A stretch of DNA of 64,000 nt from assembly GCA_017456885.1 (NCBI GenBank), contig JAFTIM010000004.1:1-64000 (forward strand), given 5' to 3'. Positions 8,702-18,454 of the stretch are shown here, one piece after another; position 1 is the stretch's first letter; every line of letters begins with the position of its first letter. The position numbers and the translations under genes are program-made. Below the pieces are notes generated by a model. That model saw only the letters and a list, made by a program, of their open reading frames with translations. It had not been told where the DNA came from and searched no databases. The stretch comes from Paludibacteraceae bacterium. GTDB lineage: Bacteria > Bacteroidota > Bacteroidia > Bacteroidales > Paludibacteraceae.

Positions 8702-10495
8702 TTAAGAATTAAATCGTTTTTCCAATTCGTGGTCGTCAATTATGGTAATAATCGGCTTCCCATCGTAAGTGAACTGATGATTTTCGCATTGAAACAATTT
8801 ATCGATTAAATCGTCGATTTCCTCTTGTGTCAATGACTGGTGATTTGATATTGCCGCCGATTTTGCAAGATTAAATGCCAGTATCTTGTTTAAATCGGAA
8901 TGAATCTTCATATCGTGTTCTTTTGCGCAATCGAGTAGTTCTTTTATTGTATGTTCGATGTTAGCACAATTAGCTAACAATGACGGTATTCCACAAACGG
9001 CAAATGTCTGTTGCCCGAGATTTGAAATCTCGAATCCGATTAGTTTGAGTTGTGGCTCTATTTCGTTCAAAATAGAGCATTCGGTTGTGTTTAATTCAAT
9101 TTTTTCAGGGAAAAGCAATTGTTGAGAAAACACCTCTTGATTATCGCCTTGCAAAAACCTTTCAAAAAGTATCTGCATGTGTGCACGTTGTTGATTTATA
9201 ACCATCAAACCGGATTTGACCGTAGTTAAAATGTACTTGTTTTTGTATTGAAAATATTCGTTGTTGGTCGTATTTTTTGTATCGAACAACTCGCTGTTGG
9301 GAACAATCTCTTGAGGTTCTGCGAATTTGATGCTGTGCTGTTTCTGATACAGCTTTTCAAATGTTTCAATCGGTGTTTTCTTTGCCCGTTTTGAGGCAAA
9401 CGGATTGTAGTTACTATCAAAATTCGGAGTGATGGTTTTGGGTATAATTGTCGGTTGTTCAATGGGAAAATCAATTTTTCCTTCTGTGTCAAAATCAATC
9501 GAAGGGACAACATTGAATTTACCCAAAGCCTCTTTTACGCACACTGTAAGTATTTGCCATATTTCTCGTTCATCTTGAAATTTAATCTCGGTTTTAGTCG
9601 GATGAACGTTTATGTCAATTGCTGCTGGATTTATGTCGAAATAGATAAAATATGCAGGAGTCTGTTCCGGTTTTAAAATGCGGGAATAGGCTTCTGTTAC
9701 AGCTTTGTGAAAGTATGGATGCCGCATATATCGTCCATTGACGAAAAAAAATTGTGGAACGCTTTTACCGGCTGAATCAATATTGCCAACAAAACCAGAG
9801 ATATTGACAATAGATGTTTTTGCTTCAATTGTAAGGAGTTGCTGGTTGATTTTTTTTCCAAAAATCTGCACAATGCGTTGGCGAAGGTTGGTTTGTGGCA
9901 ACAGGTAAATGTCGCTGTTGTTGTGTGTCAATGAAAAATAAATATCGGGATAGGTGAGTGCTATTCTTTGAAATGTTTCCGAAATATGGCGAAGTTCTGT
10001 TGTGTTCGATTTTAGAAATTTGCGACGGGCGGGAACATTGAAAAATAGATTTTTTACGTTAAAGGAAGTCCCGATTGGACACGATATTGTTTCTTGTCTG
10101 GTTTGCGTCCCCTCAATTTCGATGAAAGTGCCGATTTCATCGTGTGCTTGTCGGGTTTTTAGCTCTACTTGGGCTACCGATGCAATAGAGGCCAAGGCTT
10201 CTCCTCGGAATCCCATTGTTTGCAGATTGAATAAATCTTTGGCGTTGGATATTTTTGATGTGGCATGTCGTTCAAACGACAAACGTGCATCGGTTGGCGA
10301 CATTCCCTTTCCGTTGTCAACAACTTGAATAGATGTTCTTCCAGCATCTTTAATAAAAACCTGAATTTTGGTTGCTCCTGCGTCAATAGAGTTTTCTACC
10401 AACTCTTTAACAACCGATGCAGGACGTTGTATAACTTCTCCGGCAGCTATCTGATTGGCAATTGAATCGGGGAGAAGGTGTATGATATCGCTCAT
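8702..10495 (-). CDS. mutL: DNA mismatch repair protein MutL
   Basis: The 597-residue protein couples MutS mismatch recognition to strand removal. The N-terminal GHKL ATPase is complete: ELVENSIDAGATKI (31-44), DNGKGM (60-65) and GFRGEAL (95-101), then the S5-like domain. The C-terminal dimerisation domain carries INQQRAHMQ near residue 433 where nuclease-type MutL proteins have DQHA(x)2E(x)4E, so the metal-binding endonuclease motif is not present. The gene starts 1 bp after the stop of the small membrane-anchored protein upstream. Confidence 0.96.
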   Translation of the reverse strand: MSDIIHLLPDSIANQIAAGEVIQRPASVVKELVENSIDAGATKIQVFIKDAGRTSIQVVDNGKGMSPTDARLSFERHATSKISNAKDLFNLQTMGFRGEALASIASVAQVELKTRQAHDEIGTFIEIEGTQTRQETISCPIGTSFNVKNLFFNVPARRKFLKSNTTELRHISETFQRIALTYPDIYFSLTHNNSDIYLLPQTNLRQRIVQIFGKKINQQLLTIEAKTSIVNISGFVGNIDSAGKSVPQFFFVNGRYMRHPYFHKAVTEAYSRILKPEQTPAYFIYFDINPAAIDINVHPTKTEIKFQDEREIWQILTVCVKEALGKFNVVPSIDFDTEGKIDFPIEQPTIIPKTITPNFDSNYNPFASKRAKKTPIETFEKLYQKQHSIKFAEPQEIVPNSELFDTKNTTNNEYFQYKNKYILTTVKSGLMVINQQRAHMQILFERFLQGDNQEVFSQQLLFPEKIELNTTECSILNEIEPQLKLIGFEISNLGQQTFAVCGIPSLLANCANIEHTIKELLDCAKEHDMKIHSDLNKILAFNLAKSAAISNHQSLTQEEIDDLIDKLFQCENHQFTYDGKPIITIIDDHELEKRFNS

Positions 10496-10496
10496 T

Positions 10497-10814
10497 TTAC
10501 AAATTTAAATAATCACTGCTTGTATGGTATAGCAGAAAGGCAAGAGCAAAAAGAACTATAATAATAAGCAGAAAACGTATGTTGGCGGCTCTTCGTTCCT
10601 TGCGAACATGTTCCGAACGGTCAACGTCTTGATTGTCGAATTTGGCGCGTCGAAAACTTCCACGTTTTAATGTTGGTTGATAGTTATTATCTTTTTCGTT
10701 TTTTTTCTTTGCCTCGGCCACTGCTTCGCTAATCTCTTCTTTCTCGGGGTCCCAATAGATAGGTCGATGATAATATCTGCGAGGTTTTTGGTTGTGAAAG
10801 AAAGGAAATTGCAT
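10497..10814 (-). CDS. Small tail-anchored protein, unknown
   Basis: A 105-residue protein: a basic N terminus with repeated aromatic and Arg residues, a charged helix (EKEEISEAVAEAKKKNEKD), and one C-terminal membrane segment (FLLIIIVLFALAFLLY) close to the end. That order suggests a protein anchored by its tail with the body in the cytoplasm. No named family is recognised. It sits between manC (8 bp) and mutL (1 bp), so it is probably co-expressed with both. Confidence 0.7.
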   Translation of the reverse strand: MQFPFFHNQKPRRYYHRPIYWDPEKEEISEAVAEAKKKNEKDNNYQPTLKRGSFRRAKFDNQDVDRSEHVRKERRAANIRFLLIIIVLFALAFLLYHTSSDYLNL

Positions 10815-10822
10815 AGTTTTTT

Positions 10823-11896
10823 CTAATTAAATTCACCATTAAAACGAACATCTATATCCTTTACATATTGTCTGATTTTTTGCTCGTTATCTTTTTTGCA
10901 TATCATCAAAACTCCATCAGATTCGGCAATGATATAATTCTCAAGTCCTTGAATTACAGCTAATTTTCCGTTGTTCAAAGCTACTATATTATTTTTACTA
11001 TCGTAGAATTGCGATGTGCAATTCAATGCAACGTTGCCATTGTCGTCTTTTGGCGAAAAATCGTAGAGAGAATCCCATGTTCCACAATCCGACCAACCGA
11101 AATCGGATATCATCATATACACATTCTGTGCTTTTTCCATGATGCCGTAATCAATAGAAATGTTCGGTAATGTCGGATAAATATCGTTGATGAAATCTTG
11201 TTCTTTATCGGTACCCAACAGATGTTCTTTGCCTTGAAATTTTGTAGCAATTTCAGGCAGATAAGTTTCTATGCTTTTGGTAATGGTGTTTATATTGAAC
11301 AAAAACATTCCCGAATTCCAATAAAATTCTCCACTTTCGACAAATACTTTTGCCATTTCAAAATTCGGTTTTTCGGTGAAGGTTTTGACTTTTGTCGGGT
11401 TAGTACCCGAGTCGTTTACCTGAATGTAGCCGTATGCAGTTTCAGGACGCGTAGGAGTTATCCCTAATGTTAAAATCGAATCATTTTTCGATATAAAATC
11501 GAATCCTTCTTTAAGCGTTTCTCTATAAATATCACTTTGTAGAATAAGATGATCGGAAGGTACTACCAATATGTTTGCATCTGCACAAATTGACTTAATC
11601 CTATATGAAGCATAAGCAATGCAAGGTGCAGTATTACGTCGTATTGGTTCCAATAATATCTGTTCTTCTTTAATGTCAGGGATTTGTTCCATTATCAATT
11701 GTTTATAATCGTTATTTGACACAATGAAAATGTTATCCCTTGGAATGATATTTTTAAAACGGTTAAAAGTCATTTGAAGCATGGAGCATCCGTTGCCGAA
11801 AAAATCAAGAAATTGCTTTGGATAATTTTTCCGACTAAATGGCCAAAACCGGCTTCCAATGCCACCTGCCATGATAATACAATAGTTGTTTTTCAT
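10823..11896 (-). CDS. manC: Mannose-1-phosphate guanylyltransferase
   Basis: Makes GDP-mannose from mannose-1-phosphate and GTP for surface glycans. The nucleotidyltransferase signature AGGIGSRFWPFSRKNYPKQF begins about residue 10. At ~357 residues it is the single-domain form without the C-terminal isomerase. I set the start at the ATG at 11896 rather than an upstream in-frame codon at 11953, because a clear promoter (TTTG at 11951-11954, TATTTTTG at 11924-11931, minus strand) lies between them. It heads the run manC, small protein, mutL, GNAT, fabI. Confidence 0.93.
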   Translation of the reverse strand: MKNNYCIIMAGGIGSRFWPFSRKNYPKQFLDFFGNGCSMLQMTFNRFKNIIPRDNIFIVSNNDYKQLIMEQIPDIKEEQILLEPIRRNTAPCIAYASYRIKSICADANILVVPSDHLILQSDIYRETLKEGFDFISKNDSILTLGITPTRPETAYGYIQVNDSGTNPTKVKTFTEKPNFEMAKVFVESGEFYWNSGMFLFNINTITKSIETYLPEIATKFQGKEHLLGTDKEQDFINDIYPTLPNISIDYGIMEKAQNVYMMISDFGWSDCGTWDSLYDFSPKDDNGNVALNCTSQFYDSKNNIVALNNGKLAVIQGLENYIIAESDGVLMICKKDNEQKIRQYVKDIDVRFNGEFN

Positions 11897-11923
11897 ACAA
11901 ATAGAAATAATCGTTTGTAAATG

Positions 11924-11954
11924 CAAAAATACTTTTTTTGTTGCAATGGGCAAA
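11924..11954 (-). promoter_or_regulatory. manC operon promoter
   Basis: On the minus strand TTTG (11951-11954) is followed after 19 bp by TATTTTTG (11924-11931), a good -33/-7 match. It decides the manC start. Confidence 0.7.
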
Positions 11955-11990
11955 TTTGATTGCTAAAAATAAAAAAAAGCCGAAAAACTA

Positions 11991-12021
11991 TTGTGTATAA
12001 TAAAAAACAAATATATCTTTG
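11991..12021 (+). promoter_or_regulatory. tRNA-Leu promoter
   Basis: TTG at 11991-11993, 20-bp spacer, TATCTTTG at 12014-12021; the tRNA starts 18 bp further on. Confidence 0.7.
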
Positions 12022-12038
12022 CATCGCATTTGAGAGAT

Positions 12039-12122
12039 GCCCAGATGGCGGAATCGGTAGACGCGCTGGTCTCAAACACCAGTGGATTCACTTCCATCCC
12101 GGTTCGACCCCGGGTCTGGGTA
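12039..12122 (+). tRNA. tRNA-Leu(CAA)
   Basis: The acceptor GCCCAGA (12039-12045) pairs with TCTGGGT, the anticodon stem CTGGT/ACCAG encloses the loop CTCAAAC with anticodon CAA, and the long variable arm (around TGGATTCACTTCCA) is of class II type as expected for leucine. The T-arm GGTTCGACCC is intact. CCA is not encoded. Confidence 0.95.
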
Positions 12123-12128
12123 CAAAAC

Positions 12129-12160
12129 AAAAAGAATCAGCAAATTGCTGATTCTTTTTT
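12129..12160 (+). terminator. Terminator after tRNA-Leu
   Basis: Hairpin AAGAATCAGCAA / TTGCTGATTCTT followed by T-run, 7 bp after the tRNA. Confidence 0.85.
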
Positions 12161-12252
12161 CTGCATATATCTACCTTTATGAAAAGGTACTTGTTGCCTC
12201 GTTTCTATCAAATTTGAAAAAAAAGTTGTCGAGCGTGTTTTGTATTTTACAC

Positions 12253-12260
12253 TATCTTTG
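12253..12260 (+). promoter_or_regulatory. -7 box upstream of CcdA-like gene
   Basis: TATCTTTG at 12253-12260, 19 bp before the ATG at 12280. A good -33 box at the usual spacing is not evident. Confidence 0.45.
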
Positions 12261-12279
12261 CAGAAACGAATTTTAAGAA

Positions 12280-12993
12280 ATGGAAGCATACTTACATACG
12301 TTATTGTCTTCGTCAACATCGCCTTACTTGACGGCGTTTATATTGGGCATTTTAATCAATGTCAGCCCATGTCCTTTGTGTACGAATATAACGGCTATTG
12401 GTTATTTGAGCAAAGACCTTGGCAATAGAAAAAAAGTGTTGCAAAACAGCCTGCTTTATATGCTTGGTAAAACATTGGCTTATGTAGTGTTAGGGGTTGT
12501 TTTGTATTATACGGCAAATTTTTTGAGTATTCGGGCGTTTTTTGAAGAACATGGAGAACAATTCCTTGGTCCGATATTGATATTAGCGGGGATTCTGTTG
12601 CTTGATGTTATTAATTTTCATAAGCACGATGAGCATTGTAATTACAAGCATTTTTCGCCGAATAAGGCATTTGATATGTTGGGAGCATTAGGGCTTGGGC
12701 TGACATTTGCCTTGGCGTTTTGTCCATATAGTGGCTTTATTTATTTTGGTATGCTGATGCCAATGAGTATTGAGTATCAGAACTTGTTGTTAGTGGTGGT
12801 GTTTTCCGTTGCAACGGTTTTACCTGTCTTTATAATAGCATGGTTGTTGGCCTATGGAGTATCTTCAATAGCCAATATGCAAAATAAATTAAATACTGTC
12901 GATTTTTGGGTGAGAAAGATTACTGCACTTTTATTTATTCTTATAGGTTTGTACGTTTGTTACGAAACGTTTTTTTGCCACCATCATGGATGA
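12280..12993 (+). CDS. CcdA/DsbD-like membrane transporter (ArsG-type candidate)
   Basis: A 237-residue protein with six predicted membrane segments and paired cysteine-proline motifs in the membrane, NVSPCPLC near residue 30 and AFCPYSGF near residue 148. These are the marks of the cytochrome-c biogenesis/DsbD transmembrane superfamily. The C terminus is His-rich (CHHHG) and a loop carries HKHDEHCNYKH, which suggests metal or metalloid contact. In Bacteroidota this type is often named the aromatic arsenical efflux permease ArsG; thiol transfer is an alternative. It overlaps the Nudix gene by 8 bp. Confidence 0.75.
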   Translation: MEAYLHTLLSSSTSPYLTAFILGILINVSPCPLCTNITAIGYLSKDLGNRKKVLQNSLLYMLGKTLAYVVLGVVLYYTANFLSIRAFFEEHGEQFLGPILILAGILLLDVINFHKHDEHCNYKHFSPNKAFDMLGALGLGLTFALAFCPYSGFIYFGMLMPMSIEYQNLLLVVVFSVATVLPVFIIAWLLAYGVSSIANMQNKLNTVDFWVRKITALLFILIGLYVCYETFFCHHHG

Positions 12994-13531
12994 GTTGTTG
13001 CCGATAGTTGACGATCGTGGTAATGTACAAGGTAGTGCATTGCGTTCGCATTGCCACAATTACTCATTCTTGTTACATCCTGTAGTTCATTTGCATTTGT
13101 TCAATACAAAAGGTGAACTTTGCTTGCAAAAACGTGCCTCTAACAAAGATATTCAGCCTGACAAATGGGATACGGCTGTTGGCGGACATGTAAGCTACAA
13201 TGAACCCATAGAGGTTGCTCTGCAAAGAGAGGCACAAGAGGAACTTGGCATTGACGGATTTTTGTATCAAAAAGCATTCTCGTATGCGTTTCGTTCCGAA
13301 AGGGAATACGAGTTGGTAAATGCCTTTGTCGCATGTTACGACGGACAGATATGTTTTGATTCACAAGAAATATCCGAGGTTCGTTTTTGGACTTTTGACG
13401 AAATAAAGGGAATGATGGGTAACTCTGTTTTTACTCCGAATTTCGAACAAGAATTTGACCGTTTGATTCAGTATCTCCGCAAGGAGGATTCATTCCTTCC
13501 CAATGCATTTAATATCAAACTGCGAGGCTAA
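12986..13531 (+). CDS. Nudix hydrolase
   Basis: A 181-residue protein with a complete Nudix box at residues 67-89: GHVSYNE, seven residues, REAQEELGI. The family cleaves nucleoside diphosphate-linked compounds. The N-terminal LLPIVDDRGNV layout is like the YfcD/IPP-isomerase-like group, but no substrate can be given. The last 42 bp overlap the 3' end of comEC on the other strand, so the two transcripts must run into each other. Confidence 0.9.
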   Translation: MDELLPIVDDRGNVQGSALRSHCHNYSFLLHPVVHLHLFNTKGELCLQKRASNKDIQPDKWDTAVGGHVSYNEPIEVALQREAQEELGIDGFLYQKAFSYAFRSEREYELVNAFVACYDGQICFDSQEISEVRFWTFDEIKGMMGNSVFTPNFEQEFDRLIQYLRKEDSFLPNAFNIKLRG

Positions 13532-15514
13532 ACCTTTTATTCTTTCTGCAACATAAAAAGGAACACATTCGGCAATAGTAATTTGTTGGGGCATAAAATG
13601 CGTTGTGAAAAGGGTAGTGTCGGCAAATAATTTTCGCCCGATAATAAGGTTGTCTACTATAATCGGTTGTGTATTTTTTGTCTTTTTGGGAATAGATTGT
13701 GTAATGCACAGATAGCGTTTGTCATTGCACACAACGGCAGTTTTGTGTAAAACACTGTCCTCTAAAAATTGAGGTGTTACAGTTTGCTTTTTAAGCCAAA
13801 ATACGGTTGCAAGTTTACGAGCTTCGACAGTGTCGTTTGTGATGACCAGATTTTCGGTTCCTGATACAAAATTGATAATATTCGCTTTGTTATGTTTGAA
13901 CACAACTGCTTCTTGTGTTGTAAATGCGTTATAATGATTGTAGAATCGGAAAGAGAAAAAACAGAAAATTAAAAGCAAAAAGGCAATAACGGATGAGAAA
14001 TTCTTTTTCTCGCATAAAAATACAGCCGTTACAACAAGAGCGTAGAGCAATAATGTCTCTTCTTTGCCGATAAAAATAGTTGACAGCGCATTCGGGAAAT
14101 GTTCTATTCCTGCAATACACCAATTGATAAATTTAAGTACATAGTTCAGCAAGAAAGCAACTGCAGCCCCTACATAAGGAATAAAGGAGGTTAAAAACAA
14201 CGCTATTGCAAGATAGATAATGACAGATGCTGCCGGTATTACAATAAAGTTTGTTAGGAGAAAATAGTTTGGAAATTGATGAAAATAATACATGGCAAAA
14301 GGAGCTGTACCTATTTGTGCAACAATGGAAACGCAGGCAAGTTCCCAACACCATTTTATAAATTTATTTTGAGGATGCCAAATGGCTGATAGTTTTGGCT
14401 GAAAATATACAATGGCAAGCACGGCACAATAACTTAATTGAAAGCCGACTTCCAATAAAAACGAAGGATTGACAAGCAATAATACAAACGCCGAGAAGAA
14501 AATCGTGTTATAAATAGACGATTGGCGATTGAACATATTGGCAATTGCTACCAATGAAAACATCAGTGTAGCTCTGCAAACCGATGGAGAAAGTCCGGTT
14601 ATAAAAGCGTAAATCCATAAAAATAGGATAATCAAAAGGTTTCTTATGACAATTCGCTTTTTCCCATTTCCTAATGGTTTGAATAGCAGACTAAGAACAA
14701 AGAATATGATGCCGACATGCAGCCCACTGACGGCTAAAACGTGCATTGCACCTGTGGTACTGAAACTTTCACGCAACTCCGGCGACAAGGCATCTTTGTA
14801 CCCTAATGTTAAAGCAGCAACCATGCCAAATTCATCACCTTCAATATGAAATTGTTTGTAGATATTAAGTAGATGAAAACGACATTTTTCAGCGACGGCA
14901 GCAAGTGATGTTTGAGATTGATGTGTTACATATCGCCAATTTTTCTTATTGCAATATGCAGTAGCTCCAATTCCTTGCCGTTTTAAATATGCTTTATAAT
15001 TGAATGCTTCGGGATTGTTGTAGTTTTGTGGCTCGCTAAACATTGTTCGCAATGCAATAATATCTCCTCTTGTCAATGTGCCTGAAAGTGAATCTTTTTC
15101 AAGATAAATAATAGCTTTTTTATTTATGGTTTTTACTTCTGAAGAGTCTTTAAACGACAATACTTCTGCTTTTAGCATTGTCGATTTAGGCTTTTCTATT
15201 GGTTGTTCAATTATTTTAACGGTAAAGATTCCTTGACGATTTGTGTGAGGAAATGCACTATTTTCTAATTGTTTGATAGTCAGAAAGCCGCCTATGGAAA
15301 ATAGTGCTAAAAATATACTAACCCCGAAAATCCAAGCATATTTAAATATATTTTCGTCTTTTTTCAACAGATAAAAACAAAACAATGTGAGAATGCCTAT
15401 CGAGAAAGTACTATAGAATACCCATTCAGGAACATCAAAAAAGGCGACTATTATACCAAGAGCAAGTGCAATTGTAAGTCGGAAAAACGGATTGTTCTGA
15501 AGAAATGTATTCAT
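13490..15514 (-). CDS. comEC: ComEC/Rec2-type membrane channel protein
   Basis: A 674-residue inner-membrane protein related to the DNA uptake channel ComEC. An N-terminal soluble DUF4131-like domain follows three membrane segments, then the competence domain with AALTLGYKDALSPELRESFSTTGAMHVLAVSGLHVGI near residue 230 and many membrane helices. The C-terminal ~150 residues do not show the HxHxDH motif of the metallo-beta-lactamase-like domain present in full-length ComEC, so the nuclease-like part is absent or decayed. Whether the strain takes up DNA cannot be told. Confidence 0.88.
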   Translation of the reverse strand: MNTFLQNNPFFRLTIALALGIIVAFFDVPEWVFYSTFSIGILTLFCFYLLKKDENIFKYAWIFGVSIFLALFSIGGFLTIKQLENSAFPHTNRQGIFTVKIIEQPIEKPKSTMLKAEVLSFKDSSEVKTINKKAIIYLEKDSLSGTLTRGDIIALRTMFSEPQNYNNPEAFNYKAYLKRQGIGATAYCNKKNWRYVTHQSQTSLAAVAEKCRFHLLNIYKQFHIEGDEFGMVAALTLGYKDALSPELRESFSTTGAMHVLAVSGLHVGIIFFVLSLLFKPLGNGKKRIVIRNLLIILFLWIYAFITGLSPSVCRATLMFSLVAIANMFNRQSSIYNTIFFSAFVLLLVNPSFLLEVGFQLSYCAVLAIVYFQPKLSAIWHPQNKFIKWCWELACVSIVAQIGTAPFAMYYFHQFPNYFLLTNFIVIPAASVIIYLAIALFLTSFIPYVGAAVAFLLNYVLKFINWCIAGIEHFPNALSTIFIGKEETLLLYALVVTAVFLCEKKNFSSVIAFLLLIFCFFSFRFYNHYNAFTTQEAVVFKHNKANIINFVSGTENLVITNDTVEARKLATVFWLKKQTVTPQFLEDSVLHKTAVVCNDKRYLCITQSIPKKTKNTQPIIVDNLIIGRKLFADTTLFTTHFMPQQITIAECVPFYVAERIKGLASQFDIKCIGKE

Positions 15515-15582
15515 AACAAAAAGAGTCGCATAAGTGGCATTTTCTTACCAAATATACGACTCTTTATTTTATTCGAAAAATA

Positions 15583-16635
15583 TTAGTCTATAATCAACAT
15601 CGCATCTCCGTATGAGCCAAAACGATAATTTTCTTTTACAGCAATATCGTATGCATTCATAATCAAATCAAATTCGCCAAATGCTGTTGCTACCATAAGC
15701 AACGAAGAGTAGGGTAAATGAAAATTGGTGATGAGACTGTTTGCTACAGAGAAATTGTATGGAGGAAAGATAAATTTGTTTGTCCATCCTTCATATGGTT
15801 TGATTCGTCCATTTGTAGTAGCAGCAGTTTCCAATGCTTTGATTGTAGAAATGCCCACAGCACAAATGTTATTCTTGTTATCCTTTGCTTTATCAATTAT
15901 TTCGGTAACTTTTTCGTCAATAAATAGTTGTTCAGAGTCCATTTTATGCTTCGTTAGGTCTTCTACGTCAATGGAACGAAAATTGCCTAATCCGAAATGA
16001 ACAGTTACAAAGCCGGTTTCTATACCTTTGATTTCAAGTCGTTTAAATAACTCTCTGCTAAAATGAGCTCCTGCCATTGGTGCAACAACAGCACCTTCGT
16101 TTTTCGCAAAAATAGTTTGATAGCGAGCAGCATCTAATTCTTCTACGCTGCGATTGATAGTTTTTGGAAGTGGGGTCTCTCCTAATGAAAATAATACGCG
16201 TTTAAATTCATCGTGTTCCCCATCAAAAAGGAAACGTAATGTTCTTCCTCTTGAAGTTGTATTGTCGATAACTTCTGCAACCAATTCATCATTCTCGCCA
16301 AAATATAGTTTGTTCCCTATACGAATTTTTCTTGCAGGATCAACCAAAACATCCCAAAGTCGCAAATCGGCATTTAATTCTCTCAACAAGAAAACTTCAA
16401 TTTTAGCTCCTGTTTTTTCCTTATTCCCATATAAACGAGCAGGGAACACTTGAGTGTCGTTAAACACTAAAACATCATTTTCGTCGAAATAGTCAATTAT
16501 TTCTTTAAAAATTTTGTGCTCAATTTCTCCCGTTTTTTTATGTACAACCATCAAGCGAGATTCATCGCGATGCTCTGTAGGATAAAGGGCTATTTGATTT
16601 TCTGCTAATTTGAATTTAAATTTCGAGAGTTTCAT
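15583..16635 (-). CDS. queA: tRNA preQ1(34) S-adenosylmethionine ribosyltransferase-isomerase
   Basis: Transfers and rearranges the ribosyl moiety of SAM onto preQ1-modified tRNA to make epoxyqueuosine. The 350-residue length is normal and conserved blocks are clear: [14 protein letters not shown] (18-31), [12 protein letters not shown] near residue 58, [10 protein letters not shown] and the C-terminal [26 protein letters not shown] -7 box on the minus strand (16676-16683) suggests its own promoter in the 65-bp gap after truB. Confidence 0.96.
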   Translation of the reverse strand: MKLSKFKFKLAENQIALYPTEHRDESRLMVVHKKTGEIEHKIFKEIIDYFDENDVLVFNDTQVFPARLYGNKEKTGAKIEVFLLRELNADLRLWDVLVDPARKIRIGNKLYFGENDELVAEVIDNTTSRGRTLRFLFDGEHDEFKRVLFSLGETPLPKTINRSVEELDAARYQTIFAKNEGAVVAPMAGAHFSRELFKRLEIKGIETGFVTVHFGLGNFRSIDVEDLTKHKMDSEQLFIDEKVTEIIDKAKDNKNNICAVGISTIKALETAATTNGRIKPYEGWTNKFIFPPYNFSVANSLITNFHLPYSSLLMVATAFGEFDLIMNAYDIAVKENYRFGSYGDAMLIID

Positions 16636-16700
16636 ATTTTATTATTTATATTTTGATTTTTTCGAAAGAAGCCTGCAAATATAAGATATTTTTAAAGAGA

Positions 16701-17390
16701 TTAACTGTTTTGAGGCCTATATTTTGCTTCAAAGTCCTCGATATTGGAACAATCTTTCAATGTAATGTTTCCGATTCTTGTGCGTTTTAAAGCTGTCAGA
16801 TAAGCTCCGCTACCGAGAGCAAAGCCTATGTCTCTTGCTAATGCCCTGATATAAGTACCTTTACTACAAATAATTCGTAACTCTAATTTTGGAAGTTCGA
16901 AATTGAGAACCTCTATTTCTTCAATGACCAAAGGTTTTGATTTTAATTTTACTTCTTCACCGTTTCTGGCATATCGGTAGGCTCTTTTCCCGTCAACTTT
17001 TACGGCAGAAAATATAGGAGGTGTTTGCATAATTTCGCCTATAAATTGAGGTAATGTTTTATCAATCAAACTGCGTGTGATATGTTCATAAGGATATGTT
17101 TTGTCGATTTCGTGTTCCATGTCGAAAGATGGAGTAGTAGCCCCGAGTCGAAGAGATGCAATGTACTCTTTCGTTTGATATTGAAACGATTCGATTTTTT
17201 TTGTGGCTTTTCCTGTGCAAATAATCATTACACCGGTAGCCAAAGGGTCTAACGCTCCTGCATGTCCAACTTTTAACTTCTTAATACCGAACGATTTGGA
17301 TATAATCCAACGAATTCTTCCTACGAGTCGAAATGATGTCCAAGTATAAGGCTTGTTAAAATAGAGAATTTCTCCCGATTCAAAATCCAT
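16701..17390 (-). CDS. truB: tRNA pseudouridine(55) synthase
   Basis: Makes pseudouridine 55 in the T-loop of tRNAs. The catalytic aspartate is D48 in GHAGALDPLATG (42-53). At 229 residues it is the short form lacking a C-terminal PUA-like extension. It starts 6 bp after the uppP stop and belongs to the ftsX-DUF3098-uppP-truB run, an arrangement common in Bacteroidales. Confidence 0.95.
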   Translation of the reverse strand: MDFESGEILYFNKPYTWTSFRLVGRIRWIISKSFGIKKLKVGHAGALDPLATGVMIICTGKATKKIESFQYQTKEYIASLRLGATTPSFDMEHEIDKTYPYEHITRSLIDKTLPQFIGEIMQTPPIFSAVKVDGKRAYRYARNGEEVKLKSKPLVIEEIEVLNFELPKLELRIICSKGTYIRALARDIGFALGSGAYLTALKRTRIGNITLKDCSNIEDFEAKYRPQNS

Positions 17391-17396
17391 TCTTTA

Positions 17397-18236
17397 TCAA
17401 ATCAATGAGAATACCAATGTTGCAATACCTACTATGGCACAATAAATAGCAAAATAAATCAGTTTTCCTTTTTTTACAAGGTTAATCATTACTTTACATG
17501 CCAAACAACCTGATAAGAAAGCTGCTATAAAACCTGCAATCAGCGCATAGATAGATATGTTGTTGAAGGAGGCTGAAAATCCATTGCTGATAATTTTAAT
17601 GACATCTAAAAGAGCTTCCCCTAAAATCGGAGGAATAACCATCAGAAAAGAGAATTGCGCAAGTTGTTCTTTTCTGTCGCCGAGTAACAACCCAGTTGCG
17701 ATTGTTGTACCCGATCGGGATAAACCGGGCAAACAGGCTAATGCTTGCGAAAGCCCGATAATAAAGGCATCGCATAGCGTAATGTGCTGTTTTTGACGAG
17801 GTTTTGCATAATACGAAAATGTAAGTAACAAAGCCGTTAATATTAGGCATATACCTACAACTAAAATACTTGAGAACAAAGTTTCGATAGCATCTTTGAA
17901 AAATATACCGACGATGCCTATTGGTATCATCGAAATAAGAATGTTTAATGCATAATTCTGCTCATCGTTTAAAGAATGCAGAGCTCCTTTATAGTTGCTT
18001 CGCTCGTTTTTGAAATTAAACAATCCTTTGAGCAGCCAAGCAATCTCTTTCCAAAGAATTACTAACGTGCTGAATACGGTTGCTATGTGGACAACTACTG
18101 CAAATGGGAGGATTGTTTCAGGGTCGGTTATTCCAAACAATGCAGATCCTATCGTAAGATGTCCGCTACTGCTGACAGGAAGATATTCCGTAAGACCTTG
18201 CAGAATGCCAAGTAATAGTGCTTCTATCCAACTCAT
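17397..18236 (-). CDS. uppP: Undecaprenyl-diphosphatase
   Basis: Recycles undecaprenyl pyrophosphate to the monophosphate carrier used for peptidoglycan and surface glycans. The 279-residue membrane protein has both active-site motifs: [11 protein letters not shown] (17-27) and PGLSRSGTT (169-177). The start overlaps the DUF3098 stop by 4 bp, so translation is probably coupled. Confidence 0.96.
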   Translation of the reverse strand: MSWIEALLLGILQGLTEYLPVSSSGHLTIGSALFGITDPETILPFAVVVHIATVFSTLVILWKEIAWLLKGLFNFKNERSNYKGALHSLNDEQNYALNILISMIPIGIVGIFFKDAIETLFSSILVVGICLILTALLLTFSYYAKPRQKQHITLCDAFIIGLSQALACLPGLSRSGTTIATGLLLGDRKEQLAQFSFLMVIPPILGEALLDVIKIISNGFSASFNNISIYALIAGFIAAFLSGCLACKVMINLVKKGKLIYFAIYCAIVGIATLVFSLI

Positions 18237-18445
18237 TTTTTCTTGTATAGAATTCCAAAAATCATTAAAATAAATCCGGTTAAGGCAACTATAGGAGCTA
18301 ATGTGACGCGACGAAAACTGAAAACATCAGGGTTAAATTCCAGTTCAGTCGAACTGCCATACATGAGTGCAAATCCTAATACTATACAGAATATTGCAAC
18401 TCCTACCAAAATATAGTTTGTCTTTGAGAAACAACTCTTTTCCAT
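18233..18445 (-). CDS. DUF3098 membrane protein
   Basis: A 70-residue protein with two membrane helices separated by the loop [16 protein letters not shown], characteristic of DUF3098, a small Bacteroidota family with no known function. Its fixed place between ftsX and uppP suggests a role in the cell envelope, which is inference only. Confidence 0.85.
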   Translation of the reverse strand: MEKSCFSKTNYILVGVAIFCIVLGFALMYGSSTELEFNPDVFSFRRVTLAPIVALTGFILMIFGILYKKK

Positions 18446-18454
18446 ACTAAATTT

